A stretch of DNA of 64,000 nucleotides from DASQFQ01 sp963805525 (GTDB lineage Bacteria; Actinomycetota; Thermoleophilia; Solirubrobacterales; Solirubrobacteraceae): positions 930,001-994,000 of the forward strand of contig CAWDUT010000004.1 of NCBI GenBank assembly GCA_963805525.1, in the 5' to 3' direction. The translations under genes and the position numbers were made by a program. The notes under the pieces are model-generated. The model did no database searches, was not told where the DNA came from, and was given only the letters and a program-made list of their open reading frames with translations. Numbering within the stretch: the stretch's first letter is position 1; every line of letters starts with the position of its first letter. Shown here in pieces: positions 49,324-58,948 of the stretch.

Positions 49324-51513
49324 TCACAGCGTCTTCTCGAGCCACACGTCGCGGCGACCGCCGGCGTGCATGACCTCCGCCTCCTCGTAGCCCGCCGACG
49401 CGTACAGCGCCCGCGCCTCGGCCAGCACCTCGGTGCTGAGCAGGCGGATGCGGCGCGCGCCGTACTCCTTGCAGCGCCACTCGAGCTCGGCCAGGACCCG
49501 CCGCGCGTGGCCCTGGTGGCGCGCGCCGGTGGTCACGAACATGCGCTTGATCTCGCTTACCTCGGGCCCGAGCGAGCGGTAGCCGCCGCACGCGACGGGG
49601 ATGCCGCGCGCGTAGAGGACGACGAAGCCGGCGCGCTCCTCCTCGAACGCGCGCTCGCTGGCGAAGATCTCGTCGGTCGGCTCGAACTCCTCCCCCAGCC
49701 GCTCGCGCACGAGCGCCTGGTACTCCGCGTACAGCGCCCGCGCCGCCGGGCTGCTCGCGGGCTCGTCGCGCAGCTCGAGCTCGGGCGCGCGCCGCAGCGC
49801 GAGCACGACGACGTCGTCGTGCAGCACCGGCGCCCACTCCTGCGCCTCCGCGAACACGCGCTCGGCGAGCTGCTGCGGCGGCGTCGTGCGCGCGTACTCG
49901 GAGAGCAACGCGGGCAGCCGGTCGTCGCCGAAGAAGCGCCGCTCGCGCCGCAGTTCGAGCAGTCCGTCCGTGGCGGCGAAGAGGACGTCGCCGCGGTGGA
50001 ACTCGACCTCGCGCTCCTCGTGCTGCCCGTCGTCCTCGACCCCGAGCGGCAGCCCGCTGCCGGGCAGCGGCTCCGACTCGCCGTCCTCGCGCAGCAGGCA
50101 CGGCGGCGGGTGGCCGGCGTTGCAGTAGCGCAGACGTCCGTGGTCGACGACGGCGAGGAACGCGGTCGCGAAGCCGCCGCGGCGCAGCCGCGTGCGCAGG
50201 ATCCGGTTGGTCTGGGCGAGGATCTCAGCGGGCGACTCCGTGTCCCACGCACGCGCCTCGACGAAGTAGCGCACCATCGCGCTGGCGGCCGCCACCTCGA
50301 GGCCCTTGCCGCTGACGTCGCCGATCAGCACCGCGACCGCGAGGCTCGGCAGCGTCCACACGCCGAAGACGTCGCCGCCGCCGGCCTCGTCCGCGACCGG
50401 CTCGTAGACCAGCCCGAGCTCGAGCCCGGTCTGCGGATCCGGCGGCGCGGGCACGAAGCCGGCGGTCAGCGCGCGGGCGATCCGGCGCTCGTGCTCGAAC
50501 TCCAGCGCGTGCGCGATCGCGCCGGCGGCGCCGACGGCGAGCGCGGCGAGCCGCCGCAGATCGTCCTCGCCGAAGCGGCCCGGCATCTCGTGCGTCGCGC
50601 TCAGCACGCCGAACAGCCGCCCGGCGAGCGTGATCGGGACGTGCATGAACGAGCCCACGCCCTGCGTCTCGACGACCCAGCGGACGAACGCGCCCTCGTC
50701 CGCCGCCTGCGAGACGTAGGGCCGGCCCGACCCCGCGACGCGCCCGATCATGCCCTCGCCGAGCCCGAAGCGCGCGCCCGCCAGGCGCTCGCTCACGCCG
50801 CGCCCGGCGACGTGGCGCAGCTCGGCCTGAGCTGGGTCGTAGCGGGTGAGCAGGACCGTGGTGGCGCCGGACAACTCGCCCGCCTGCTCGACGATCGCGC
50901 GGTAGACGGCGTCGAGGTCGATCGAGGCGGCGACCGCCTGCAGCGCGCGGTTGAGCAGCCCTTCCTCGCGCCGCAGCCCCTCCTCGCGCTCGAGCAGCTC
51001 GGAGCGCTCGAGCGCCAGCGCCGCCAGCTTCGCGAACACCTCGATCGTGCGCAGGTCCTCGGCGCTGAGCGCCCGCAGCGGCGGGTTGGAGGAGATCGCC
51101 AGCACCCCGAACGTGCGCCCGCCCGCGGTCCGCACCGGCGCGGAGATGAACGAGGCGGTGCGGTACCACGCCCAGGCCAGGTCGGAGACGCGCTCGCGCA
51201 GCCCCTCGGCCCCCGGCCACTCGCCCATGCGCGGGATCAGCACCGCGACGCCGGACTCGACCGCGGCCTCGGTGACGCCGCCGCGCTCGGGCTCGTAGGG
51301 CCGGGCGAGCAGCGGGGAGAACGCGTGCGACGCGTCCTCGTTGACGAACCACGCGGCGGCGGGGCGGATCGCCTCGCGGTCCTCGTCGACGGTCACGAAC
51401 GCCACGCCGGTGACGTCGAGGAGCGCGCGGATCTGCTCGATCAGCTGTTCGAGCGTGTCATGCAGCCAGCCCTCGGTGACGGTCCCCTCGCCCATCGAGG
51501 CGACCATACCCAT
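49324..51513 (-). CDS. GAF-GAF-SpoIIE phosphatase-GNAT acetyltransferase fusion
   Basis: About 729 residues. GAF 1 (about 30-175; VTGVAFVTVDEDREAI) and GAF 2 (about 200-340; LGEGMIGRVAGSGRPYVS) precede a PPM/SpoIIE phosphatase (about 350-560) with metal motifs GGGDVFGVW, IGDVSGKGLEVA and LHDDVVVLAL. A complete GNAT domain follows (about 590-729; EIKRMFVTTGARHQGHARRV, with the acetyl-CoA loop, and ALYASAGYEEAE). RsbU-like phosphatases control anti-anti-sigma factors; the fused acetyltransferase is unusual. Three in-frame starts (51513, 51507, 51495) are possible; none has a strong ribosome-binding site. Confidence 0.88.
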   Translation of the reverse strand: MGMVASMGEGTVTEGWLHDTLEQLIEQIRALLDVTGVAFVTVDEDREAIRPAAAWFVNEDASHAFSPLLARPYEPERGGVTEAAVESGVAVLIPRMGEWPGAEGLRERVSDLAWAWYRTASFISAPVRTAGGRTFGVLAISSNPPLRALSAEDLRTIEVFAKLAALALERSELLEREEGLRREEGLLNRALQAVAASIDLDAVYRAIVEQAGELSGATTVLLTRYDPAQAELRHVAGRGVSERLAGARFGLGEGMIGRVAGSGRPYVSQAADEGAFVRWVVETQGVGSFMHVPITLAGRLFGVLSATHEMPGRFGEDDLRRLAALAVGAAGAIAHALEFEHERRIARALTAGFVPAPPDPQTGLELGLVYEPVADEAGGGDVFGVWTLPSLAVAVLIGDVSGKGLEVAAASAMVRYFVEARAWDTESPAEILAQTNRILRTRLRRGGFATAFLAVVDHGRLRYCNAGHPPPCLLREDGESEPLPGSGLPLGVEDDGQHEEREVEFHRGDVLFAATDGLLELRRERRFFGDDRLPALLSEYARTTPPQQLAERVFAEAQEWAPVLHDDVVVLALRRAPELELRDEPASSPAARALYAEYQALVRERLGEEFEPTDEIFASERAFEEERAGFVVLYARGIPVACGGYRSLGPEVSEIKRMFVTTGARHQGHARRVLAELEWRCKEYGARRIRLLSTEVLAEARALYASAGYEEAEVMHAGGRRDVWLEKTL

Positions 51514-51529
51514 GGGTAGGCGCACCGGC

Positions 51530-51565
51530 GCCCGCCTCGCCGGGGGAGAAAGTGGCGAGGCGGGC
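51530..51565 (-). terminator. 12-bp GC hairpin with G5-A-rich loop
   Basis: Perfect 12-bp stem (51530-51541 with 51554-51565), loop GGGGGAGAAAGT on the plus strand. It follows the short frame at 51580-51678. No T-tract on either side; it may be a U-less terminator or attenuator before the SpoIIE-GNAT gene. Confidence 0.5.
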
Positions 51566-51579
51566 GACGGCGAAGGGGC

Positions 51580-51678
51580 TCAGATGAGCGAGCTCGCGAC
51601 GCCGAGACGCTGAACGCGGGGCGCCGGGCCGTGGGAGTCGGCGCGGCGGGAGCGGCTCTGGAAGGAATGCGTCGTCAT
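51580..51678 (-). CDS. Possible 32-residue leader peptide (frame B)
   Basis: ATG-to-TGA frame beginning MTTHSFQSRSRRADSHGP and ending VASSLI, Ser/Arg/His-rich, with no ribosome-binding site. It lies between two hairpins of similar design and shares a SRR-D-H pattern with frame A at 51837-51941. Unproven. Confidence 0.3.
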   Translation of the reverse strand: MTTHSFQSRSRRADSHGPAPRVQRLGVASSLI

Positions 51679-51768
51679 CACGCCGAGGAGTATCCCGCTC
51701 GGCGGGTGGGCGCGGGCGGGGGCTGCCGGGTGTCTGGGGGTGCGGGCAACCCCACCCTTAACCTCCAA

Positions 51769-51801
51769 CGCCCGCCTTGCCGGGGGGAAGCAAGACGGGC
51801 G
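51769..51801 (-). terminator. 12-bp GC hairpin with G6-AA loop
   Basis: Stem 51769-51780 with 51790-51801 (one mismatch), loop CGGGGGGAA. It follows frame A by a pyrimidine-rich tract on the minus strand and closely resembles the hairpin at 51530. Confidence 0.5.
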
Positions 51802-51836
51802 CTGGTCAGAGAGAGAGGAGGAGGAGGGGGGTCAGC

Positions 51837-51941
51837 TCACCACGCCAGGGTGGCCGAGGGCCGGGGGGCCTCGCGAACCACGGCGACGCGGTGGGAGTGA
51901 TCCATCACGCGGCGGGAGTTGGTGTTCGGCGTGTTGAGCAT
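51837..51941 (-). CDS. Possible 34-residue leader peptide (frame A)
   Basis: ATG-to-TGA frame beginning MLNTPNTNSRRVMDHSHR and ending SATLAW. It starts 50 bp downstream of the ECF41 sigma gene stop on the same strand. An AT-rich CATATTT sequence sits just before the ATG, unusual in this G+C-rich DNA and possibly a -10 for a leaderless mRNA. No family recognised. Confidence 0.3.
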   Translation of the reverse strand: MLNTPNTNSRRVMDHSHRVAVVREAPRPSATLAW

Positions 51942-51991
51942 GGAGCAAATATGCCGTCCGGCAAGGCGCCGCGCCGTGGGGGTGGCAGGCG

Positions 51992-52885
51992 TCATTCCGG
52001 TGCGGTTGGCCGCACCGACGGCCGTAGGCCCACGTCCGACACCGGGCCGAGGTGCCCGAGCTTGTCGGGGTTGAGCATCGAGTAGATCCGGCGCACGACG
52101 CCGCCCTCGATCTCGATCGCCACGACGTTGACGAGCTTCCCGTCGGGGGCCACGGTGCGGAAGCCCGGCTGGCCGTTGACGACCGCCGGCTCGAACGTCG
52201 TGCCCCAGCGCTCGCCGAGCTGCCCGAACGCGACGAGCGCGCGGGCGATCTCGGGGGCGCCGCGCAGCGGGGCGGGCAGCGAACGCGCCTTGCCACCGCC
52301 GTCGCCGACCATCAGGGCGTCGGGCGCGAGCATCGCGACGAGGCCTTCCATGTCGCCGTTGCGGGCGGCCTCGAGGAAGCGCGCCGCGAGCGCGCGCCGC
52401 TCACCCGGGTCGGGGTCGAAGCGCGGGCGCTCGTCGGCGACGCGGCGGCGGGCGCGGCTGAGGATCTGGCGCGCGTTGGCGGGGCTGATCCCGAGGATCT
52501 CGGCGATGTCGGCGTAGTCGTAGTCGAACGACTCGCGCAGCACGAGCACCGCGCGCTCGTCGGGGTTGAGGCGCTCGAGCAGGACGAGGAACGCGAGCGA
52601 GACCGCCTCCTCGTTCTCGACCCTGCGCTCCGTGTCGTCCTCGACGAGCGGCTCCGGCAACCAGCTGCCCGTGTAGGTCTCGCGCCGCACCCGCGCGGAG
52701 CGCAGCACGTCGATCGCGAGCCGCGTCGTCACGGTGGTGAGGAAGGCCTCCGGGTTCTCGACGCCGGAGGCGTCGTGCAGGCGCAGCAGCGCCTCCTGGG
52801 TGACGTCCTCCGCCTCGGCGACGCTGCCGAGCATCCGGTAGGCGACCGCGAACGCGAGCCCCCGCAGCTCCTGGGTCTGAGTCAC
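51992..52885 (-). CDS. ECF41-group sigma factor with C-terminal SnoaL-like domain
   Basis: 297 residues (SigJ-like). Region 2 opens LAFAVAYRMLGSVAEAEDV. The three ECF41 landmarks are present: WLPEP (75-79) between regions 2 and 4, DGGGK (195-199) and NPDKL (272-276) in the SnoaL-like domain, which in this group acts as a built-in regulator in place of an anti-sigma factor. Region 4 HTH: DYADIAEILGISPANARQIL. ECF41 genes typically adjoin an oxidoreductase, carboxymuconolactone decarboxylase or epimerase gene; here the divergent neighbour is an NAD-dependent epimerase-like gene with an exact ECF41 promoter. Confidence 0.95.
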   Translation of the reverse strand: MTQTQELRGLAFAVAYRMLGSVAEAEDVTQEALLRLHDASGVENPEAFLTTVTTRLAIDVLRSARVRRETYTGSWLPEPLVEDDTERRVENEEAVSLAFLVLLERLNPDERAVLVLRESFDYDYADIAEILGISPANARQILSRARRRVADERPRFDPDPGERRALAARFLEAARNGDMEGLVAMLAPDALMVGDGGGKARSLPAPLRGAPEIARALVAFGQLGERWGTTFEPAVVNGQPGFRTVAPDGKLVNVVAIEIEGGVVRRIYSMLNPDKLGHLGPVSDVGLRPSVRPTAPE

Positions 52886-52886
52886 C

Positions 52887-52913
52887 TGTCACAGCCTTGC
52901 ACGCCGTCTCGTC
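52887..52913 (+). promoter_or_regulatory. ECF41 promoter of the epimerase gene
   Basis: TGTCACA (52887-52893), 16 nt, CGTC (52910-52913): an exact match to the published ECF41 consensus, recalled from memory. The start codon follows 8 nt later, so the mRNA has almost no leader. Confidence 0.8.
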
Positions 52914-52921
52914 GGGGGGGC

Positions 52922-53875
52922 ATGAAGATCTTTCTCGCCGGGGCGACCGGCGCCGCAGGACAGGCGCTCATCCCCCTCCTCACCAGCCACGGCCACACCG
53001 TCACCGGCACCACCCGCAGCCCGTCGAAGACGGACCTGCTGCGCGGGCTCGGCGCCGAGCCGGTGGTGGTCGACGGCCTCGACCGCGACGGCATCCGCGC
53101 CGCGGTGGCCACCACCCGACCCGACGCGATCATCCACGAGATGACCGCGCTCGGCGGCGACCTCGACCTGCGGCGCTTCGAGCGGTCGTTCGCCGCCACC
53201 AACCGCCTGCGCACCGAGGGCACCGACCACCTGCTCGAGGCGGCCCGCGAGACGGGCGTCGAGCACTTCATCGCGCAGAGCTACGCCGCCTGGCCCTACA
53301 TCCGCGAGGGCGGCCCGGTCAAGACCGAGGACGACCCGCTCGACCCCGATCCCCCCAAGCAGGTCCGCACCACGCTCGCCGCGATCCGCCACCTCGAGTC
53401 GGCCGTCACCGGCGGGGGCGGCATCGCCCTGCGCTACGGCGGCTTCTACGGCCCCGGCACCGGGCTCGCGCCGGGCGGCGAGCAGTGGGAGCAGATCAAG
53501 GCGCGCAAGGTCCCGGTCGTCGGCGACGGCGGCGGCGTCTTCTCATTCGCGCACATCGACGACATCGCCGGCGGCACGCTCGCCGCGCTCGAGCGCGGCA
53601 CGCGCGGCCGCATCTACAACATCGCCGACGACGAGCCGGCGCCCGTCCGCGTGTGGCTCCCCGCGATGGCCGAGGCGATCGGCGCCCCGCCGCCGCGCCA
53701 CATCCCGCGCTGGGTCGGCCGCATGCTCGGCGAGCACGTCGTGGTGATGATGACCGAGATCCGCGGCGCGTCGAACGAGCGCGCCAAGCGCGAGCTCGAC
53801 TGGACGCCGCGCTGGCCGAGCTGGCGCGACGGCATCGCGGCCCTCGCGCAAGCGCGCGAGGCGGTGCCCGCGTAG
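52922..53875 (+). CDS. NAD-dependent epimerase/dehydratase family protein (ECF41 target)
   Basis: 317 residues, extended SDR fold. The nucleotide site is MKIFLAGATGAAGQALIPLL (GxxGxxG). Mid-domain strands are DAIIHEMTALGG and GVEHFIAQSYAAWPY (Ser/Tyr region). The C-terminal substrate part includes YNIADDEPAPVRVWLPAMAE and ASNERAKRELDWTPRWPSW. Function could be sugar epimerisation or NADPH-dependent reduction. It is the conserved partner type of ECF41 factors and carries that promoter, so its expression should depend on the divergent sigma gene. Confidence 0.92.
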   Translation: MKIFLAGATGAAGQALIPLLTSHGHTVTGTTRSPSKTDLLRGLGAEPVVVDGLDRDGIRAAVATTRPDAIIHEMTALGGDLDLRRFERSFAATNRLRTEGTDHLLEAARETGVEHFIAQSYAAWPYIREGGPVKTEDDPLDPDPPKQVRTTLAAIRHLESAVTGGGGIALRYGGFYGPGTGLAPGGEQWEQIKARKVPVVGDGGGVFSFAHIDDIAGGTLAALERGTRGRIYNIADDEPAPVRVWLPAMAEAIGAPPPRHIPRWVGRMLGEHVVVMMTEIRGASNERAKRELDWTPRWPSWRDGIAALAQAREAVPA

Positions 53876-53892
53876 ACCCCCCCGACAGAGAA

Positions 53893-53923
53893 ACGGCCGC
53901 CACCGGGGGAAGGTGGCGGCCGT
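53893..53923 (-). terminator. Terminator hairpin between the epimerase gene and ftsH
   Basis: Perfect 12-bp stem (53893-53904 with 53912-53923), loop GGGGGAA on the plus strand. On the minus strand it is followed by TTTCTCT, a fair T-tract for the ftsH-side transcript; it may also stop the plus-strand epimerase mRNA, whose stop is 17 bp away. Confidence 0.7.
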
Positions 53924-54104
53924 GATGAGCCGAGGGAGTGGCTGCGGGCGCTACGCGATGCGCGCGCGGACGGGGCAGCAGATTCCAGGCCTGCGGCTTG
54001 ACGGCTTGCCCGAGGAGGCTTGCCTGACTTGCACCACCGACTCTCGCGGCCGCGGGCACGCCGGGATATCCACCCTTGGGTGGAACCCGTTCACCCGGGG
54101 TGAG

Positions 54105-56099
<1,995 letters not shown>

Positions 56100-56109
56100 G
56101 ACAAGTTCA

Positions 56110-56115
56110 AGGCTA
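56110..56115 (-). promoter_or_regulatory. Possible internal -10 element of ftsH
   Basis: TAGCCT ends 10 nt before the ftsH GTG, inside the hpt-ftsH gap. Confidence 0.3.
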
Positions 56116-56131
56116 CCAGGGAGTTTGTGCC

Positions 56132-56665
56132 CTACTGCTGGCGTAACGCCGCGACATAGGGCAAGTTCCGATACCGCTCTGCATGGTCCAGGCCGTAGCC
56201 GATCGCGAACTTGTCCGGGATCTCGAAGCCGACGTAGCGGGTCGGCAGGTCGACCTCCCGCCGCTCGGGCTTGGTCAGGAGGGCACAGACCTCGAGGGAC
56301 GCCGGCTGGCGCGCCTGGAGGTTTCGGAGTAGGTAGGAGAGCGTGAGGCCCGAGTCGACGATGTCCTCCACGATCAGCACGTCACGTCCTTCGATGGCGG
56401 CGTCCAGATCCTTCAAAATCCGCACCACGCCGGACGATTGGGTGCTCGATCCGTAGGACGCGACGGCCATGAAATCGACCTCGCAGGGCACCTCGATGTG
56501 GCGCATGAGGTCGGAGAGGAAGAACACGGCGCCCTTCAGCACGCCGATCAGCAGCAGGTCCTTGCCCTCGTAGTCGCGGGTGATCTCGGCGCCCAGCTGG
56601 CGCACCCGGTGCTGGAGGTCGTCGGCCTGCACGAGGATCTCGCCGATGGATTCGTCGCGGAGCAC
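56132..56665 (-). CDS. hpt: Hypoxanthine phosphoribosyltransferase
   Basis: 177 residues; salvages hypoxanthine and guanine with PRPP. Motifs are LLIGVLKGAVFFLSDLMRHI, DFMAVASYGSST, the PRPP-binding VLIVEDIVDSGLTLSYL and the base-binding YVGFEIPDKFAIGYGLD. GTG start at 56665, with a TAGACT hexamer 9 nt upstream that may add an internal promoter. It is placed between tilS and ftsH, as in many Gram-positives. Confidence 0.97.
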   Translation of the reverse strand: MLRDESIGEILVQADDLQHRVRQLGAEITRDYEGKDLLLIGVLKGAVFFLSDLMRHIEVPCEVDFMAVASYGSSTQSSGVVRILKDLDAAIEGRDVLIVEDIVDSGLTLSYLLRNLQARQPASLEVCALLTKPERREVDLPTRYVGFEIPDKFAIGYGLDHAERYRNLPYVAALRQQ

Positions 56666-56674
56666 GAGCGGCGG

Positions 56675-56680
56675 AGTCTA
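56675..56680 (-). promoter_or_regulatory. Possible internal -10 element of hpt
   Basis: TAGACT overlaps the tilS stop codon and ends 9 nt before the hpt GTG. Confidence 0.35.
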
Positions 56681-57595
56681 GGCGCGCACTCTCGGCGGGG
56701 TCGGGACAAACTCGACGCAGCCCCGCTCGATCGTGGCGCGCAGCCCTCCGCCCACGTCCAGCGCGCCGTGTTCGGCGAGCGCCAGGATCTCGTCGGCGCG
56801 GTGACCCACCGGTACGCCGCCCGCCAGCCGCACCAGCACGAGCCGGGCCAGCGCGGGCGGCAACGCGCGCAGGGCCGCGAGCGGCGGCGGCTCGCCGGCC
56901 TCGGCCAGCACCGCGTCGACCGCGGCGTCGAGCACGGCGGCCTCGTCGCGCAGCAGCTCGACCGTCCGCAAGACGTTGGCCTCGGCCGCGGGGTGGAGCT
57001 CGCGCAGCGCCGGCACGAGCCGGTGGCGGGCGCGGTTGCGGGCGTAGGCGTCGGACGCGTTGGTCGGGTCCTCGCGCCAGGGGAGCCCGTGCTCGGCGCA
57101 CCAGGCCTCGGTCTCGGCCCGCCAGGCGCCCAGCAGCGGGCGGATCACGCGGCCCTCGCGCGGCCGCATGCCGAGCAGGGCGCGCCGGCCGGGCGACGCC
57201 GCGAGCCGGTAGAGCACGGTCTCGACCTGGTCGGAGGCGGTGTGGCCGGCGGCGACGTCGCCCTCGGCGAACCGCAGCGCCTCGGCGTAGCGGACGTCGC
57301 GCGCCCAGGCCTGGAGGTTGCCCTCGGGGCGGCGCGGGCGGTGAACGTGCAGCGGCACGCCCAGCCGGTCGCACAGCGCCTCGCAGTGCGCGGCGTCCTC
57401 GGCGGAGGAGTCGCGCAGGCCGTAGTCGACGTGCAGCGCGGTCACCGCCCCGCTCACCCGCAACGCGAGGTCGAGCAGGCAGACCGAGTCCGGCCCGCCG
57501 GAGAGCAGGACGAGCACCGGAGCGCCCGGCCGCAGCAGGCCCTCCTCGCGGACGCGCGCCTCCACGTCTGCTCCGCGTGGCCTCAGCAGGACCAT
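56678..57595 (-). CDS. tilS: tRNA(Ile)-lysidine synthetase
   Basis: 305 residues; converts the wobble cytidine of tRNA-Ile(CAU) to lysidine. N-type ATP pyrophosphatase P-loop LVLLSGGPDSVCLL, then ALHVDYGLRDSS, GHTASDQVETVLYRLA and the RPLLGAWRAETEAWC segment with EDPTNASDAYARNRARH. It lacks the long C-terminal domain of E. coli TilS, as usual in actinobacteria. A GGAAGG ribosome-binding site lies directly before the ATG. It follows the cyclase gene by 30 bp. Confidence 0.95.
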   Translation of the reverse strand: MVLLRPRGADVEARVREEGLLRPGAPVLVLLSGGPDSVCLLDLALRVSGAVTALHVDYGLRDSSAEDAAHCEALCDRLGVPLHVHRPRRPEGNLQAWARDVRYAEALRFAEGDVAAGHTASDQVETVLYRLAASPGRRALLGMRPREGRVIRPLLGAWRAETEAWCAEHGLPWREDPTNASDAYARNRARHRLVPALRELHPAAEANVLRTVELLRDEAAVLDAAVDAVLAEAGEPPPLAALRALPPALARLVLVRLAGGVPVGHRADEILALAEHGALDVGGGLRATIERGCVEFVPTPPRVRA

Positions 57596-57625
57596 CCTTC
57601 CGGTCGAACCCGGCCGCAGCGCATT

Positions 57626-58795
57626 TCAGCCGCTCTGCCTCGCCAGGAACAGGTCCGTGGATTCGCTGAAGCCCTTGAGCTTGACCTCGCCGATGTGCTC
57701 GAACTCGAGGTGGGAGCCGGCGGCCTCCACGAGCGGGCGCGTGACCAGCACCTCGCCGCCCGCCGCCCGCGCGCCGACCCGCGCGGCGAGGTTGACCGCG
57801 CGGCCGTAGTAGTCGCCGTCGCGGTACAGCGTCAGCCCCTGGTGGATGCCGATCCGCGGCAAGGGCCGCTCGGTCTGGAGCTGCTGGAAGCCGACCGCCC
57901 AGTCGAGCACCGCCGAGGCGTCGGAGCCGACGATCATCACCTCGTCGCCGATCGTCTTGATCACGCGCGCATCGTCGGGCAGCGTGTTCTGCACCGCCTC
58001 GACGAAGCGCTCGATGATGTCGACCGCCTCCTCCTCCCCCGCCTCCTCGGTCAGCCGCGTGTAGCCGGCCAGGTCCGCGAAGGCGATCGCCACCCGCACG
58101 CGCCCGAGGTCGAGGTCGCCGCCCGTCTCGACCTCGAGCTCCATGTGGCCGACGATGTCCTGGTCGAGGAAGTGCTGGAGGTAGCGCTGGTGGACGTGGT
58201 CCATGATCGGCGAGGCGAGCGGCAGCAGCTCGCGCGCCAGCCCTTCCATCTCCTCGGCCATCTCGAGGTTCGGCACCCCGTCCTGGATCAGCGGCTCGTG
58301 GACGTAGAGGTGGAAGAGGCGGACCTCGGCGTCGGCGATCCGCGCCAGCGCCTGGCCATAGACCCGCACGAGCTGCAGGAAGGCGACGAGCGGGAAGCCC
58401 GCCCCCAGCGCCGCGGCGATGTAGCGGAGGAGCTGGAGGTCGTCGTCACTGATCTCGTCGCCCGCCGGCGCCGGGAAGCCGACCGACGTCCAGATCCGCT
58501 CGACCAGCGCAGGCTCGAGCCCGCTCAGCTCGGCGGCCTCCTCCAGCGAGCGCGTCTCGCCGCGGGGCGGGAAGAGGTCTTCCATGAAGCCGTAGGCGAG
58601 GCGGCCGGACTCCGACGCGGCCCGGATCTCGTCCAGGGAGTGCCCGCGCTTGCGCAGGCGCGCGACGATGCGCGCGTGGGCGAGCGCCGCGGGCGTCCAG
58701 CGGTCGTCGGGCAGCGGCACGAGGCCCTCACGGGCCCAGCGGCGGAGCGTGTCCGGGGAGACGTCGAGCTCGCGAGCGACCTCGGCGAGAGTCAC
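57626..58795 (-). CDS. MerR-like HTH / regulatory domain / class III adenylate cyclase fusion
   Basis: 389 residues. Residues 1-70 form a MerR-type HTH (LAEVARELDVSPDTLRRWAR, then AHARIVARLRKRGHSLDEIR). Residues about 70-215 resemble the adenylate-cyclase regulatory region of Rv1264-type proteins (LEEAAELSGLEPALVERIWT, FLQLVRVYGQALARIADAEV). Residues about 225-385 are the cyclase: metal Asp in AIAFADLAGYTRL, second metal and purine Lys in VIKTIGDEVMIVG, and Asp plus transition-state Asn/Arg in GDYYGRAVNLAARVG, all intact, so cAMP synthesis is likely. GTG start lies 3 nt after an intrinsic terminator. Head of the tilS-hpt-ftsH run. Confidence 0.9.
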   Translation of the reverse strand: MTLAEVARELDVSPDTLRRWAREGLVPLPDDRWTPAALAHARIVARLRKRGHSLDEIRAASESGRLAYGFMEDLFPPRGETRSLEEAAELSGLEPALVERIWTSVGFPAPAGDEISDDDLQLLRYIAAALGAGFPLVAFLQLVRVYGQALARIADAEVRLFHLYVHEPLIQDGVPNLEMAEEMEGLARELLPLASPIMDHVHQRYLQHFLDQDIVGHMELEVETGGDLDLGRVRVAIAFADLAGYTRLTEEAGEEEAVDIIERFVEAVQNTLPDDARVIKTIGDEVMIVGSDASAVLDWAVGFQQLQTERPLPRIGIHQGLTLYRDGDYYGRAVNLAARVGARAAGGEVLVTRPLVEAAGSHLEFEHIGEVKLKGFSESTDLFLARQSG

Positions 58796-58798
58796 CTT

Positions 58799-58840
58799 GA
58801 AGAAGATAAAGCGGCGGGACCGCGGTCGTGGTCCCGCCGC
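58799..58840 (-). terminator. Intrinsic terminator at the cyclase start
   Basis: Perfect 11-bp stem (58811-58821 with 58830-58840), 8-nt loop, followed on the minus strand by TTTATCTTCTTC. It ends 3 nt before the cyclase GTG. Confidence 0.85.
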
Positions 58841-58942
58841 CTGCGGGCAATGCGGCCCGCTGCCTCGGCCGGCGGCGTTCGTCAGAGGCGACGCCTTGCG
58901 AGGGGCTTCCCCCTCACTTCCCGGCCTATTGCCTTGGTTGGT
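58841..58942 (-). ncRNA. Candidate structured leader RNA or small RNA (three-way junction)
   Basis: On the minus strand, GGCAAT (58928-58933) pairs with ATTGCC (58846-58851) and GGCCGG (58921-58926) with CCGGCC (58867-58872). These enclose two hairpins, GAGGGG-GAAG-CCCCTC (58900-58915) and GGCGT...ACGCC (58874-58895), joined by short A-containing linkers. A TTGACA-N17-TAGACC promoter lies just upstream and an intrinsic terminator just downstream. This is the layout of a terminating riboswitch/attenuator or of an independent small RNA. I do not recognise it as a known family. Confidence 0.6.
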
Positions 58943-58948
58943 AGGTGA

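Noticed and set aside
53951..54037. 28-codon GTG frame with a CC pair downstream of ftsH on the minus strand
   Set aside because: No ribosome-binding site or clear promoter; in a G+C-rich spacer such a frame is expected by chance. It lies before the hairpin at 53893, so it is noted only.
54070..54083. 14-nt palindrome CCACCCTTGGGTGG 22 bp past the ftsH stop
   Set aside because: Loop too short for a good hairpin and no T-tract; the hairpin at 53893 is the better terminator.
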